A stretch of DNA of 5,853 nucleotides from the NCBI GenBank assembly GCA_018334735.1, contig JAGXLK010000188.1, positions 1-5,853 on the forward strand. Reading direction: 5' to 3'. Both the position numbers and the translations under genes were made by a program. Position 1 is the stretch's first letter; every line of letters begins with the position of its first letter. Positions 1-5,598 of this stretch are shown here, one piece after another. The notes below the pieces were generated by a model. The model did no database searches. It was not told where the DNA came from and was given only the letters and a program-made list of their open reading frames with translations. This DNA is from Planctomycetota bacterium (lineage in GTDB: Bacteria; Planctomycetota; Brocadiia; SM23-32).

Positions 1-88
1 GATTCGCCACTGGCAAAAGAAGTCCTATCGATTTTTGCTTAAATATTGTTTGGTTTTGAACTGCTTTTGTGATGGCAAACTTTGGTTT

Positions 89-97
89 AAGGAGGTG
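89..97 (+). promoter_or_regulatory. Strong Shine-Dalgarno that decides the lipoprotein start
   Basis: AAGGAGGTG is a near-perfect anti-16S match, four bases before the ATG at 102. It fixes that start and makes the upstream in-frame GTG and ATG (69 and 72) unlikely. Confidence 0.8.
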
Positions 98-101
98 TCT
101 G

Positions 102-680
102 ATGAGAAAAGTGGCGATTGTGTTTTCGGTGCTGGTGATGTTCATCGCATCCTGTAGTTCACCCGAGCAGGCGACGCCTGAAGTTGTGAAACCGAAGAGC
201 TCTTTTGAGGGCAAGACTCATTACACCAATGTCAATATCTGGTACGAGGGAGGGAAACAAGACGAGATACACTCGACGAATTATCACCGGGGCAAAATTC
301 TCCCGGCAGGCACCCCGGTGGCGATACAAGAGGTGAATACCGACGGCATACTCTTTGAACTGAAGGAATCCGGGGCAAAATTTAAGTTGGATTACGTCCC
401 GCGGCACACGGTGCTGTCAGTCAGCGAATACTTTAAGCGAATGTTCAGCGAAAAGAATATGCTCAAGGAAAAAGATTTTACGAAGGAAGAAATGGAGGCC
501 ATCGAGGCCGGAGAAGTCAGGCCCGGGATGAGCAAGGAAGCTGTCATTGTTGCTTACGGTTATCCACCGTCCCACGAAACACCCGCCCTCAGTTCAAACA
601 CATGGCATTATTGGATTAGCCGTTGGAACCGACGTGTGGTGGAATTCAAAGACGGTAAAGTTGTCGAAACCAAAAAGTGA
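102..680 (+). CDS. Outer-membrane lipoprotein with SmpA/OmlA (BamE-like) C-terminal region
   Basis: This is a 192-aa predicted lipoprotein. Residues 1-17 are a short signal peptide: MRK, a hydrophobic stretch, then the lipobox I-A-S-Cys18. Ser at +2 argues for outer-membrane sorting. Residues 20-37 are a Pro/Glu/Lys-rich linker. Residues 38-105 look beta-rich and are not recognised. Residues 137-192 carry the pattern seen in SmpA/OmlA-like proteins: an 'AGEVRPGMSKEAV' helix start, a 'GYPP' turn, a 'W.YW' strand and a final 'EFKDGKV' strand. In that family the fold serves envelope assembly (BamE), but many distant lipoproteins share it, so a BAM role is not claimed. An in-frame GTG/ATG at 69/72 was rejected because AAGGAGGTG lies just before the ATG at 102 and the longer form puts charged residues ahead of the signal peptide. 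No confident promoter is seen in 1-88. Lipoprotein call strong; domain call moderate. Confidence 0.88.
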   Translation: MRKVAIVFSVLVMFIASCSSPEQATPEVVKPKSSFEGKTHYTNVNIWYEGGKQDEIHSTNYHRGKILPAGTPVAIQEVNTDGILFELKESGAKFKLDYVPRHTVLSVSEYFKRMFSEKNMLKEKDFTKEEMEAIEAGEVRPGMSKEAVIVAYGYPPSHETPALSSNTWHYWISRWNRRVVEFKDGKVVETKK

Positions 681-715
681 TGGGCCTGTGATCTTCCAAC
701 TCGCAGCATTTGCCA

Positions 716-757
716 AAGCAGGCGGATGAACTGAATTAACAGTTGGTTCGCCTGCTT
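716..757 (+). promoter_or_regulatory. Long hairpin between the lipoprotein gene and rtcA
   Basis: AAGCAGGCG (716-724) pairs perfectly with CGCCTGCTT (749-757). The stem continues inward through wobble pairs to AACTG (729-733) with CAGTT (740-744), leaving an AATTAA loop. A long stem just after a stop codon would usually be a terminator, but CTAACG follows it rather than a run of T. It could be a terminator without a U-tract, an mRNA-stabilising 3' end for the lipoprotein transcript, or part of a regulated leader for rtcA. The pairing is certain; the role is open. Confidence 0.6.
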
Positions 758-763
758 CTAACG

Positions 764-790
764 CTTTCCCCTGTAAATCTGGGGGGAAAG
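764..790 (+). promoter_or_regulatory. Second hairpin in the rtcA leader
   Basis: CTTTCCCC (764-771) pairs exactly with GGGGAAAG (783-790) around an 11-base loop. It starts only six bases after the previous hairpin and ends 35 bases before the rtcA ATG, outside its ribosome binding site. There is no T-tract, so it is not a classic terminator. Two stems in tandem suggest a structured leader or processing site, but no known riboswitch was recognised. Confidence 0.5.
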
Positions 791-825
791 TGTGCTTACT
801 GGCCCATCGGCTGCAGAGGGAAAGC

Positions 826-1842
826 ATGATTCAAATTGATGGCTCGCACCTTGAAGGGGGAGGGCAAATCCTTCGGACGGCTGTGGGTCTTGCGGCGCTC
901 ACCACAACTACGTGCCGAATCCATAGTATCCGCAAAGGACGAAATCGTCCCGGACTTCGCGCGCAGCATCTTCATGGGGTCAAGGCGATTGCCAAAATCT
1001 GCCACGCGACAGTTGAGGGTGCTGAGGTTGGTGCGCGGGAGATTGTTTTCCGGCCAAGCCGACTCGATCCGCCCAAAGAAATCGAAGTCGATGTCGAAAC
1101 GGCGGGAGCCGTGACACTTGTGATGCAGGGGTTGCTCATCCCTCTCGCCCGTACCGAAGGACAGTCGGTTGTTGAACTTCGGGGCGGTACACACGTCAAA
1201 TGGTCACCAGTTGCCGAATACTTGCAGCATGTTTTTGCTCCGTTCATGCGCAAGATGGGACTCAATATCGACGTGGAATTGCAGCAATATGGGTTTTACC
1301 CGAAGGGCAGCGGTTCGCTGCGCGTAAATATAGGTCCCGGCTTGTTGAGCCCCGTCGATTGGACGGATTGCGAGCGAATAGACCGCGTTGATGTCTGGAG
1401 CGTTGCCACGGACAATTTGGAAGGCGCGCGCGTGGCAGAACGACAGGTTGAAGGAACCGGCATCAGTTTTGACGATATCCATGTCAACTATGTTTATGCG
1501 CTCTCAACGGGCACTTCCATTTTTATCCGCGGACGAGGAGAGGGCATTATAGCCGGGGCTTCAGAACTCGGGCAGCGAGGCGTGCCCGCTGAAAAAGTCG
1601 GTCGCTCCTGTGCGAAAAAATTCGAGACCCAACGCCGCTCCGGCGGGTGTGTGGATAAAAATATGGCGGATCAGATCTTGCCTTACCTGGCGCTGGCCGC
1701 AGGTGAGAGCCGAATTCGAGTCGCCGAGATCACCAATCATTGCCGTACGAACATATGGGTGACGGAAAAGTTCCTGCCGGTCCGGTTCTTTGTGGACGAA
1801 CAAAAGCGCATTATCAGCTGTCAGAATAATCGGAGGATATGA
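826..1842 (+). CDS. rtcA: RNA 3'-terminal phosphate cyclase
   Basis: RtcA converts RNA 3'-phosphate ends to 2',3'-cyclic phosphates with ATP, through a covalent enzyme-AMP intermediate; it acts in RNA end repair or processing in the cytoplasm. The protein is 338 aa, the usual family length. The N-terminus has the family hallmark DGSHLEGGGQILRTAVGLA (residues 5-23), followed by NRPGLRAQHLHGVKA (40-54). The insert domain lies roughly at 180-270. The C-terminal ITNHCRTNIWV (302-312) supplies His305, matching the AMP-accepting histidine of the family. ADQILPYLALA (281-291) is also typical. The GTG at 790 would add 12 residues ahead of the conserved start; the ATG at 826 has GAGGG five bases upstream and was preferred. 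The region usually read as a Gly-rich FYP.GGG is FYPKGSGSLRV here, a mild change. No rtcB ligase or RtcR regulator is present in the window. The stop codon sits in ATGA at 1839-1842. Confidence 0.96.
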   Translation: MIQIDGSHLEGGGQILRTAVGLAALTTTTCRIHSIRKGRNRPGLRAQHLHGVKAIAKICHATVEGAEVGAREIVFRPSRLDPPKEIEVDVETAGAVTLVMQGLLIPLARTEGQSVVELRGGTHVKWSPVAEYLQHVFAPFMRKMGLNIDVELQQYGFYPKGSGSLRVNIGPGLLSPVDWTDCERIDRVDVWSVATDNLEGARVAERQVEGTGISFDDIHVNYVYALSTGTSIFIRGRGEGIIAGASELGQRGVPAEKVGRSCAKKFETQRRSGGCVDKNMADQILPYLALAAGESRIRVAEITNHCRTNIWVTEKFLPVRFFVDEQKRIISCQNNRRI

Positions 1843-2054
1843 GCGGCGCTACGAAGATTCTTCTCCCCGGTTGCGCGGTTTGCGAGACGCCGACTGTTGC
1901 CACTTTTACAACTTCTTGTCTTTCGTTAAAATGCGCTTTGAATACTGGAGCACAAGGTGTGACATTTCGTTAGCTCGGCTGCAAATAGAGCGGGCTGGTA
2001 CGAGGAAATTTTTAAAACTTCTTTGCTCTTTTTTCCTGGAAAGGAAGGACACCC
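1843..2054 (+). other. Spacer between rtcA and xylA
   Basis: This 212-base gap has no rho-independent terminator after rtcA and no convincing -35/-10 pair. Its last 45 bases are T-rich and end in GGAAAGGAAGGA (2038-2049), the xylA ribosome binding site. TTCC at 2035-2038 could pair weakly with GGAA in that site. A 44-codon ORF overlapping the rtcA stop (1839-1973) is discussed under findings and is not called as a gene. Confidence 0.5.
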
Positions 2055-3380
2055 ATGAGTGAATTCTTCCCTGAAGTGAAAGATTCTGTGCCGTATGAGG
2101 GACCTGAGACGGACAATCCTCTTGCATTCCGCTGGTATGAGGCGGACCGCAAAGTGGGCGACAAAACCATGGCCGAACACCTGAAGTTTGCTATCGCCTA
2201 CTGGCATACGATGAAGGGCGACGGTTCGGATCCATTCGGCGGACCGGTCTATGACCGTTCCTGGAATAAAGGCGCCGATGAGATGGAAATCGCTGAAAAA
2301 ACCCAGGATGCTATCTTTGAATTCTGCCAGAAGATAGGCGTTGACTACTATTGCTTTCACGATCGCGATATAGCCCCGGCCGGCGATACAATCGAAGAGA
2401 CCAATGCAAATCTTCAACATATGGTCGACCGGGCTCAAAAACTGCAGGAAGAGACGGGCGTCCAGCTTCTGTGGGGCACCGCCTGCCTCTTCGATCACCC
2501 CCGCTACAGCCACGGCGCCGCTACGAACCCCGATCCCGACGTTTTTGCCTATGCGGCCAGCCAGGTGCGACGGGCGATCGATGCGACCGTCCAGCTCGGT
2601 GGTGACGGATACGTTTTCTGGGGCGGACGGGAAGGTTATACTACCCTTCTGAACACTGATATGAAACGTGAGCGTGAGCAGATGGCTCGCATGCTTCACA
2701 TGGCGGCGGATTACGGTCGAAGCAACGGTTTTGATGGTGTTTTCCTGATTGAGCCGAAACCCAAGGAACCGACCACCCATCAATATGACTTTGACGTTGC
2801 GACGTGCCTGGAATTCCTCCATGAATTCGATCTTCTGGACGAGTTCAAGATGAATGTGGAGGCGAATCACGCTACGCTCGCGGGTCATACTTACTGGCAC
2901 GATCTCGCCACGGCGTCAAATTCCGGTCACCTGGGAAGCATGGACGTGAACCGCGGTAACCCGATTCTGGGCTGGGATACCGACCAGTTTCCGACCAACC
3001 TCTACAGCGCAACCCATGCCATGCTGGTTGTTCTGGAACAGGGTGGTCTGGACGGTGGTATGAACTTTGACGCGAAAGTCCGCCGGGGTTCATTTGATAC
3101 CGAAGATCTGTTCCACGCCCATATCGGAGGCATGGATGCTTTTGCCAGAGCACTGCTTGTAGCCAACAAGATCCGGGAAGACGGCGTGCTGGATGATTTC
3201 ATCCAGGACCGGTACTCCGGATATGAGAGCGGCATCGGGAAACAAATCCTCAACGGCGAGACCAGTCTGCCGGAACTCGAAGAATACGCCATCCAGAACG
3301 GCGAACCCGAACTCATCAGTGGTCGTCAGGAGATGCTCGAGAATATCCTGAACGATTACCTGCTGCGAGGAGATCTCTGA
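2055..3380 (+). CDS. xylA: Xylose isomerase (class II)
   Basis: This cytoplasmic, divalent-metal enzyme interconverts D-xylose and D-xylulose; such enzymes often also act on glucose. At 441 aa it has the class II length, longer at the N-terminus than the roughly 390-aa class I type. Key residues are visible: His102 and Asp105 in FHDRD (catalytic pair); Trp140 in LLWGTA; Trp189 in VFWGGREGY; Glu233 and Lys235 in IEPKPKEPT; Glu269 and His272 in NVEANHATLAGH; Asp297 in GSMDVNRG; Asp308 and Asp310 in GWDTDQFP; and Asp339 in MNFDAK. These cover both metal sites, so the enzyme should be active. The start is supported by GGAAAGGAAGGA five bases before the ATG and by MSEFFP, a typical class II beginning. 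No xylulokinase, xylose transporter or XylR-like gene follows; a terminator at 3457-3497 closes the unit, making xylA monocistronic or last in its unit. Confidence 0.98.
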   Translation: MSEFFPEVKDSVPYEGPETDNPLAFRWYEADRKVGDKTMAEHLKFAIAYWHTMKGDGSDPFGGPVYDRSWNKGADEMEIAEKTQDAIFEFCQKIGVDYYCFHDRDIAPAGDTIEETNANLQHMVDRAQKLQEETGVQLLWGTACLFDHPRYSHGAATNPDPDVFAYAASQVRRAIDATVQLGGDGYVFWGGREGYTTLLNTDMKREREQMARMLHMAADYGRSNGFDGVFLIEPKPKEPTTHQYDFDVATCLEFLHEFDLLDEFKMNVEANHATLAGHTYWHDLATASNSGHLGSMDVNRGNPILGWDTDQFPTNLYSATHAMLVVLEQGGLDGGMNFDAKVRRGSFDTEDLFHAHIGGMDAFARALLVANKIREDGVLDDFIQDRYSGYESGIGKQILNGETSLPELEEYAIQNGEPELISGRQEMLENILNDYLLRGDL

Positions 3381-3456
3381 TTCATCTCCGAAGGGAGTGC
3401 CAGCGATTTCCATATGGAAGCGCCGGATTGGGTTCCGGGCGTTCAAAAACCCATAG

Positions 3457-3497
3457 ACCGCCCCGATAGTTTCAAAACGTCGGGGCGGTTTTTCCTT
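3457..3497 (+). terminator. Rho-independent terminator of xylA
   Basis: ACCGCCCCGA (3457-3466) pairs perfectly with TCGGGGCGGT (3480-3489). Inside the loop GTTT and AAAC can extend the stem. TTTTT then CC and TT follow directly. It lies 77 bases after the xylA stop, so the mRNA has a moderate 3' tail containing the perfect palindrome TTCCATATGGAA (3408-3419). Confidence 0.93.
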
Positions 3498-3682
3498 CTC
3501 TGCTGCCATTCCGGACAATGATGACGGAAAACTGTAGACTCCCTTTGCCCGCCGCTTGTTTACTGGATACCGTTGAAAGCGCTTCTACAGCAAAAAATCC
3601 GGGCTGGGAGGCGTTGTAACGTTCAGTACGACAGGTATGCTGCTCGCAAGGGTTGGTGAAGCAAAAGAAACAGACAACCGAA
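3498..3682. other. Non-coding stretch with a LacI/cre-like palindrome
   Basis: I find no ORF with a ribosome binding site and no RNA gene here. The one notable site is TTGAAAGCGCTTCTA (3573-3587), centred on the perfect palindrome AAGCGCTT (3577-3584). It resembles LacI-family operators and misses the cre pattern at one key base. No adjacent gene starts downstream for it to control, so a regulatory role is only a possibility. Confidence 0.35.
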
Positions 3683-3750
3683 CGAGCCCCTGAAAGGGGC
3701 GATTGAGAGCGTAGCCCCCGGCGACTCTGCGTAGGGGGGGAACCGGGGTT
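3683..3750 (-). repeat. REP-like palindromic element, copy 1 (minus orientation)
   Basis: Two hairpins make up the unit. GCCCC-TGAAA-GGGGC (3686-3700) is the short one. CCCCGG (3716-3721) pairs with CCGGGG (3743-3748) in the large one, which encloses a G-run. Read on the minus strand the order is large hairpin, GGGGGCTACGCTCTCA, then short hairpin. That order and the linker recur at 3917-3984 on the plus strand, so this is a repeat family rather than a single structure. The form is typical of REP elements mobilised by RAYT-type transposases, but none is encoded here. Confidence 0.7.
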
Positions 3751-3751
3751 G

Positions 3752-3771
3752 GCGGGTGCCAGCAAACCCGC
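3752..3771. repeat. Small hairpin beside REP-like copy 1
   Basis: GCGGGT (3752-3757) pairs with ACCCGC (3766-3771) around an eight-base loop, directly next to copy 1. It is probably part of the same composite element, though this particular piece has no clear twin beside copy 2. Confidence 0.4.
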
Positions 3772-3870
3772 GCTACGACGGGGCGGCTGAGCGCGGAAAA
3801 TGTCAAGTTGCCATTTTGTTGCGCCATCTCCCGTTCGTTATCCGTTCACCAGAAACCAGCAACCAGTTCC

Positions 3871-3894
3871 CTCTCAAGCGCCCCTTCGGGACGC
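3871..3894 (+). repeat. REP-like element, partial copy (plus orientation)
   Basis: CTCTCA followed by a stem GCG.CCC / GGG.CGC (3878-3894) closed by C-TTCG-G matches the CTCTCA-plus-short-hairpin half of the two full copies. The large hairpin half is missing, so this looks like a truncated or diverged copy. The plus orientation is the same as copy 2. Confidence 0.5.
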
Positions 3895-3916
3895 AATCCA
3901 TTTTTTCGCACCCTAA

Positions 3917-3984
3917 GGCCCCGAACTCCGGCGGCTGAGGCCGCCTTCGCACGGGGCTACACTCTCAGACGGCCTTTCGGGCCG
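3917..3984 (+). repeat. REP-like palindromic element, copy 2 (plus orientation)
   Basis: A large nested hairpin, GCCCCG (3918-3923) with CGGGGC (3952-3957) enclosing GGCGGC (3930-3935) with GCCGCC (3940-3945), is followed by GGGGCTACACTCTCA. The short hairpin CGGCC-TTTCG-GGCCG (3970-3984) comes last. The linker matches copy 1 on the opposite strand almost base for base, while the stem sequences differ but stay paired. Compensated change of that kind indicates that structure, or its recognition, has been kept. Confidence 0.7.
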
Positions 3985-4010
3985 CTTGCATTGCCGTTCA
4001 TTTTGGACTG

Positions 4011-4030
4011 TGGCGGGCGCGGGTTGCGCC
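4011..4030. repeat. GC-rich hairpin at the end of the REP-like cluster
   Basis: GGCGC (4016-4020) pairs with GCGCC (4026-4030) around GGGTT. It lies 27 bases after copy 2 and roughly resembles the 3752-3771 hairpin in base content. It is probably a satellite of the repeat cluster. Confidence 0.35.
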
Positions 4031-4145
4031 GGACTACCAGGGACGAGCTATGCGGATGCAGATAAGTTGCACAAAAACTTGCGCACTTACCCGCAGGAAG
4101 CCCCAGGGGGGCGCCGCCGAGCGGGAACTGGAAGTGGGGGGAATC

Positions 4146-4304
4146 ATGGCCGACGAACTTGATCCAGCGGTTCGGCGCAACGAACACGGCAATTACATGG
4201 TTGTGACCCGTCCTCATTTCCGAGGTAACGGTTACCTGTCATGTCCCGCTGTCCCCGATCCAGATCCGGCCTGGAATCGGTGGCTTTTCCTCACCGGGAT
4301 ATGA
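4146..4304 (+). CDS. Doubtful small hypothetical ORF, 52 aa
   Basis: An ATG at 4146 is preceded by a G-run (GTGGGGGG, about 4134-4141) that could act as a Shine-Dalgarno. The predicted peptide begins MADELDPAVRRNEHGNYMVV and ends NRWLFLTGI; it is mildly acidic at the start, has no signal peptide or membrane span, and matches no family I recognise. Against it: the ORF sits between repeat clusters, its upstream frame continues into repeat sequence, and a perfect palindrome (4223-4237) falls inside it. It may be a chance ORF or a gene remnant. Confidence 0.18.
   Translation: MADELDPAVRRNEHGNYMVVTRPHFRGNGYLSCPAVPDPDPAWNRWLFLTGI
4223..4237. repeat. Perfect 15-base palindrome
   Basis: AGGTAAC-G-GTTACCT is an exact inverted repeat with a single central base. 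The centre is too tight for a good RNA hairpin, but the geometry suits a dimeric DNA-binding protein. No gene starts just downstream, so its use is unknown. Confidence 0.4.
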
Positions 4305-4553
4305 CAAATGCATTGTTTTGCGATGGACATGCAGAATCGAGAGACCCGTCCATAATTCAGCCTCCCTACACCAGCGACAAATTCGGCGGCGCGCCGTGGG
4401 GGAATCCTTGAGCGTCGGCTGTTGACGAGGGGGCTGGCGTGCTGATTCAGCGGCCACGCCGAGCGGGGGGGCGGAAAAACTGGAAAGGAGACTGCCAGGC
4501 GAAAAGGGCCGAATATACGTTGAGTTTTTCAGGGCAAGTTTTTCTGTCAGAAT
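4305..4553. other. Gene-poor stretch with a structured GC-rich part
   Basis: No supported ORF or known RNA gene is visible. A foldable segment lies at 4436-4460, where GGCGT pairs with ACGCC and GCTG with CAGC inside it, with a four-base bulge. I looked for RNase P, tmRNA, 6S and SRP signatures and did not see them. A plus-strand terminator-like hairpin follows at 4554-4603, so a small transcript ending there is possible. Confidence 0.3.
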
Positions 4554-4603
4554 GGCACCTCAAATCAGGTTATCTTCTGAATGCTTAAAAGTGCCGTTTT
4601 TTT
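4554..4603 (+). terminator. Possible plus-strand intrinsic terminator
   Basis: GGCAC (4554-4558) pairs with GTGCC (4591-4595), followed by G and seven T (4597-4603). The 32-base interior holds a minor TCAG/CTGA stem (4565-4568, 4577-4580). The base stem is only five pairs and the loop is large, so this is weaker than the xylA terminator. It would end whatever is transcribed rightward from 4100-4550. Confidence 0.4.
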
Positions 4604-4627
4604 ACTGTGAGGTCAACCTGAGAGGGC

Positions 4628-4658
4628 AAAAAAAAGAGCCTGCCAGTATGACAGGCTC
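4628..4658 (-). terminator. Rho-independent terminator of the DksA-like gene
   Basis: GAGCCTG (4636-4642) pairs with CAGGCTC (4652-4658), with a short inner stem past one mismatch. The minus strand then runs into eight T (A at 4628-4635). It lies 57 bases beyond the stop codon of the minus-strand gene and fits as its terminator. Confidence 0.87.
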
Positions 4659-4715
4659 GAATGGATGAAGAAGAAAATTCAGGTTGCGGGAAACGGATCA
4701 GCGGAAAACGGGACA

Positions 4716-5204
4716 TCAATACAACTCGCTTGTTTCCATCTCACGCGACAACTGGTTCACGTCCGGAGTTTGATCCACACTTTTCTCGACACCGACATCA
4801 GCTTCGGCGCCTTTGCCCGACGTTGCTGATTGGATGGGAGCTCCCTCGCGGCCCCGTTCGTGGGCTTCCTTGCAGGTGAGGCAAAGCGTGGCGAACGGAC
4901 GTGCTTTCAGCCTGCGCTTGGCGATCTTTTCACCGCAACGCTGGCAAACTCCATACTCTCCCTCCTTGAGCAGGCGAAGAGCCTCTTCAATCTCGTCAAT
5001 TTTTGTCGAGTCCGACTCTGCGATCCGGGCGGCCAGATCGTCTATTTCACTCTCTGATGCCATATCCATGAATTCTGTTGGATCATGAGCGGAAACGGAT
5101 CTGGCGCGTTCCAGTCTATCCTGCAGGGCCTGCAGGAGATCCTGTTCCATCGCAGTGAGCTGGTTTTCTAACCTTTTATTGTATTTTTTCTTTTTAGGGG
5201 TCAT
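4716..5204 (-). CDS. DksA/TraR-family C4 zinc-finger protein
   Basis: This is a 162-aa protein of the family that enters the RNA polymerase secondary channel and tunes transcription initiation, in DksA together with ppGpp. The N-terminus is very basic (TPKKKKYNKR). Two helical stretches, about 11-36 and 53-82, can form the coiled coil. The tip region reads DPTEFMDMASESEIDD (41-56); where E. coli DksA has DxxDxA, this protein has Glu44-x-x-Asp47-x-Ala49. The zinc finger is Cys87-x2-Cys90 and Cys108-x2-Cys111 with 17 residues between. Residues 113-162 are a hydrophilic, acidic, probably disordered tail not needed for the fold. The ATG at 5204 was chosen over one at 5246 because AGGAGG sits seven bases before it. 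It is transcribed alone on the minus strand and ends at the 4628-4658 hairpin. Whether it is the true DksA or a paralogue cannot be told. Confidence 0.93.
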   Translation of the reverse strand: MTPKKKKYNKRLENQLTAMEQDLLQALQDRLERARSVSAHDPTEFMDMASESEIDDLAARIAESDSTKIDEIEEALRLLKEGEYGVCQRCGEKIAKRRLKARPFATLCLTCKEAHERGREGAPIQSATSGKGAEADVGVEKSVDQTPDVNQLSREMETSELY

Positions 5205-5598
5205 CTTTAGGCCTCCTTTTTTCTCTTTATCTTGCGCAAAAAACATGCCGAACTGAGCCAGAATGCCAATTCATCCCAATTTTGCAGGTCGAAATGCTAT
5301 TATTCTGTTTTCGTCGTTAACTCATATTGTTAGTGGTTTGCCAGGCCAAAAAGTTCAAAACAGCCTTTGTTGTCCGTTCCACCAAAAACGCTAAGAACAG
5401 TTTTTGGCGGTTCGAGAAGGGGCCGTTGATAATTTCAGCTTTTTTTCAATTAAACGGAGATGCGTGACGAATCCTGCGCAAAAAAGCTGACAATGGAGCG
5501 AGATGGGCATGAGAGTTTTTTAGCCGGTCTGTTTCAGGCTTTACCCCCTTTATTTTTCAGGAAGAATAAACCAAAACAGAGTACAGCAGATTCGGTGG
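5205..5598. other. Gene-poor leader and intergenic stretch
   Basis: The left part is the leader and promoter region of the minus-strand DksA-like gene; a weak minus-strand -10-like AATAAT is present without a good -35. A perfect stem, CCAAAAAC (5382-5389) with GTTTTTGG (5400-5407), sits in the middle with no T-tract after it. A 76-codon plus-strand ORF from 5460 has GGAG directly against its ATG, reads through the terminator at 5599-5629 and looks like nothing known, so it is not called. A weak -35-like TTGATA (5426-5431) precedes it. Confidence 0.4.
5212..5217 (-). promoter_or_regulatory. Shine-Dalgarno that decides the DksA-like start
   Basis: The minus strand reads AGGAGG here, seven bases before the ATG at 5204. 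It would lie inside the coding region if the upstream in-frame ATG at 5246 were used, which argues for the shorter protein. Confidence 0.75.

Noticed and set aside
796..1194. 132-codon minus-strand frame inside rtcA
   Set aside because: Antisense to conserved RtcA motifs; a shadow frame.
1790..2062. 90-codon plus-strand ORF between rtcA and xylA
   Set aside because: It overlaps the end of rtcA in another frame and runs into the xylA start, with no ribosome binding site or recognisable features.
1926..2900. 324-codon open frame on the minus strand across the start of xylA
   Set aside because: It lies antisense to a clearly conserved enzyme, matches no protein family and has no convincing ribosome binding site; it reflects the codon bias of xylA.
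3090..3518. 142-codon minus-strand frame over the end of xylA
   Set aside because: It runs through the xylA terminator and antisense to conserved xylA codons; no family resemblance.
3683..4030. Possible CRISPR array
   Set aside because: The repeats are few, inverted relative to each other and unevenly spaced, with no uniform spacers.
3957..4217. 86-codon minus-strand ORF through the palindrome cluster
   Set aside because: Composed largely of repeat sequence and low-complexity GC codons; repeats of this kind often create false ORFs.
4305..4553. Possible RNase P, 6S, SRP or tmRNA gene
   Set aside because: Only general GC-rich foldability is present; none of the conserved sequence cores was found by eye.
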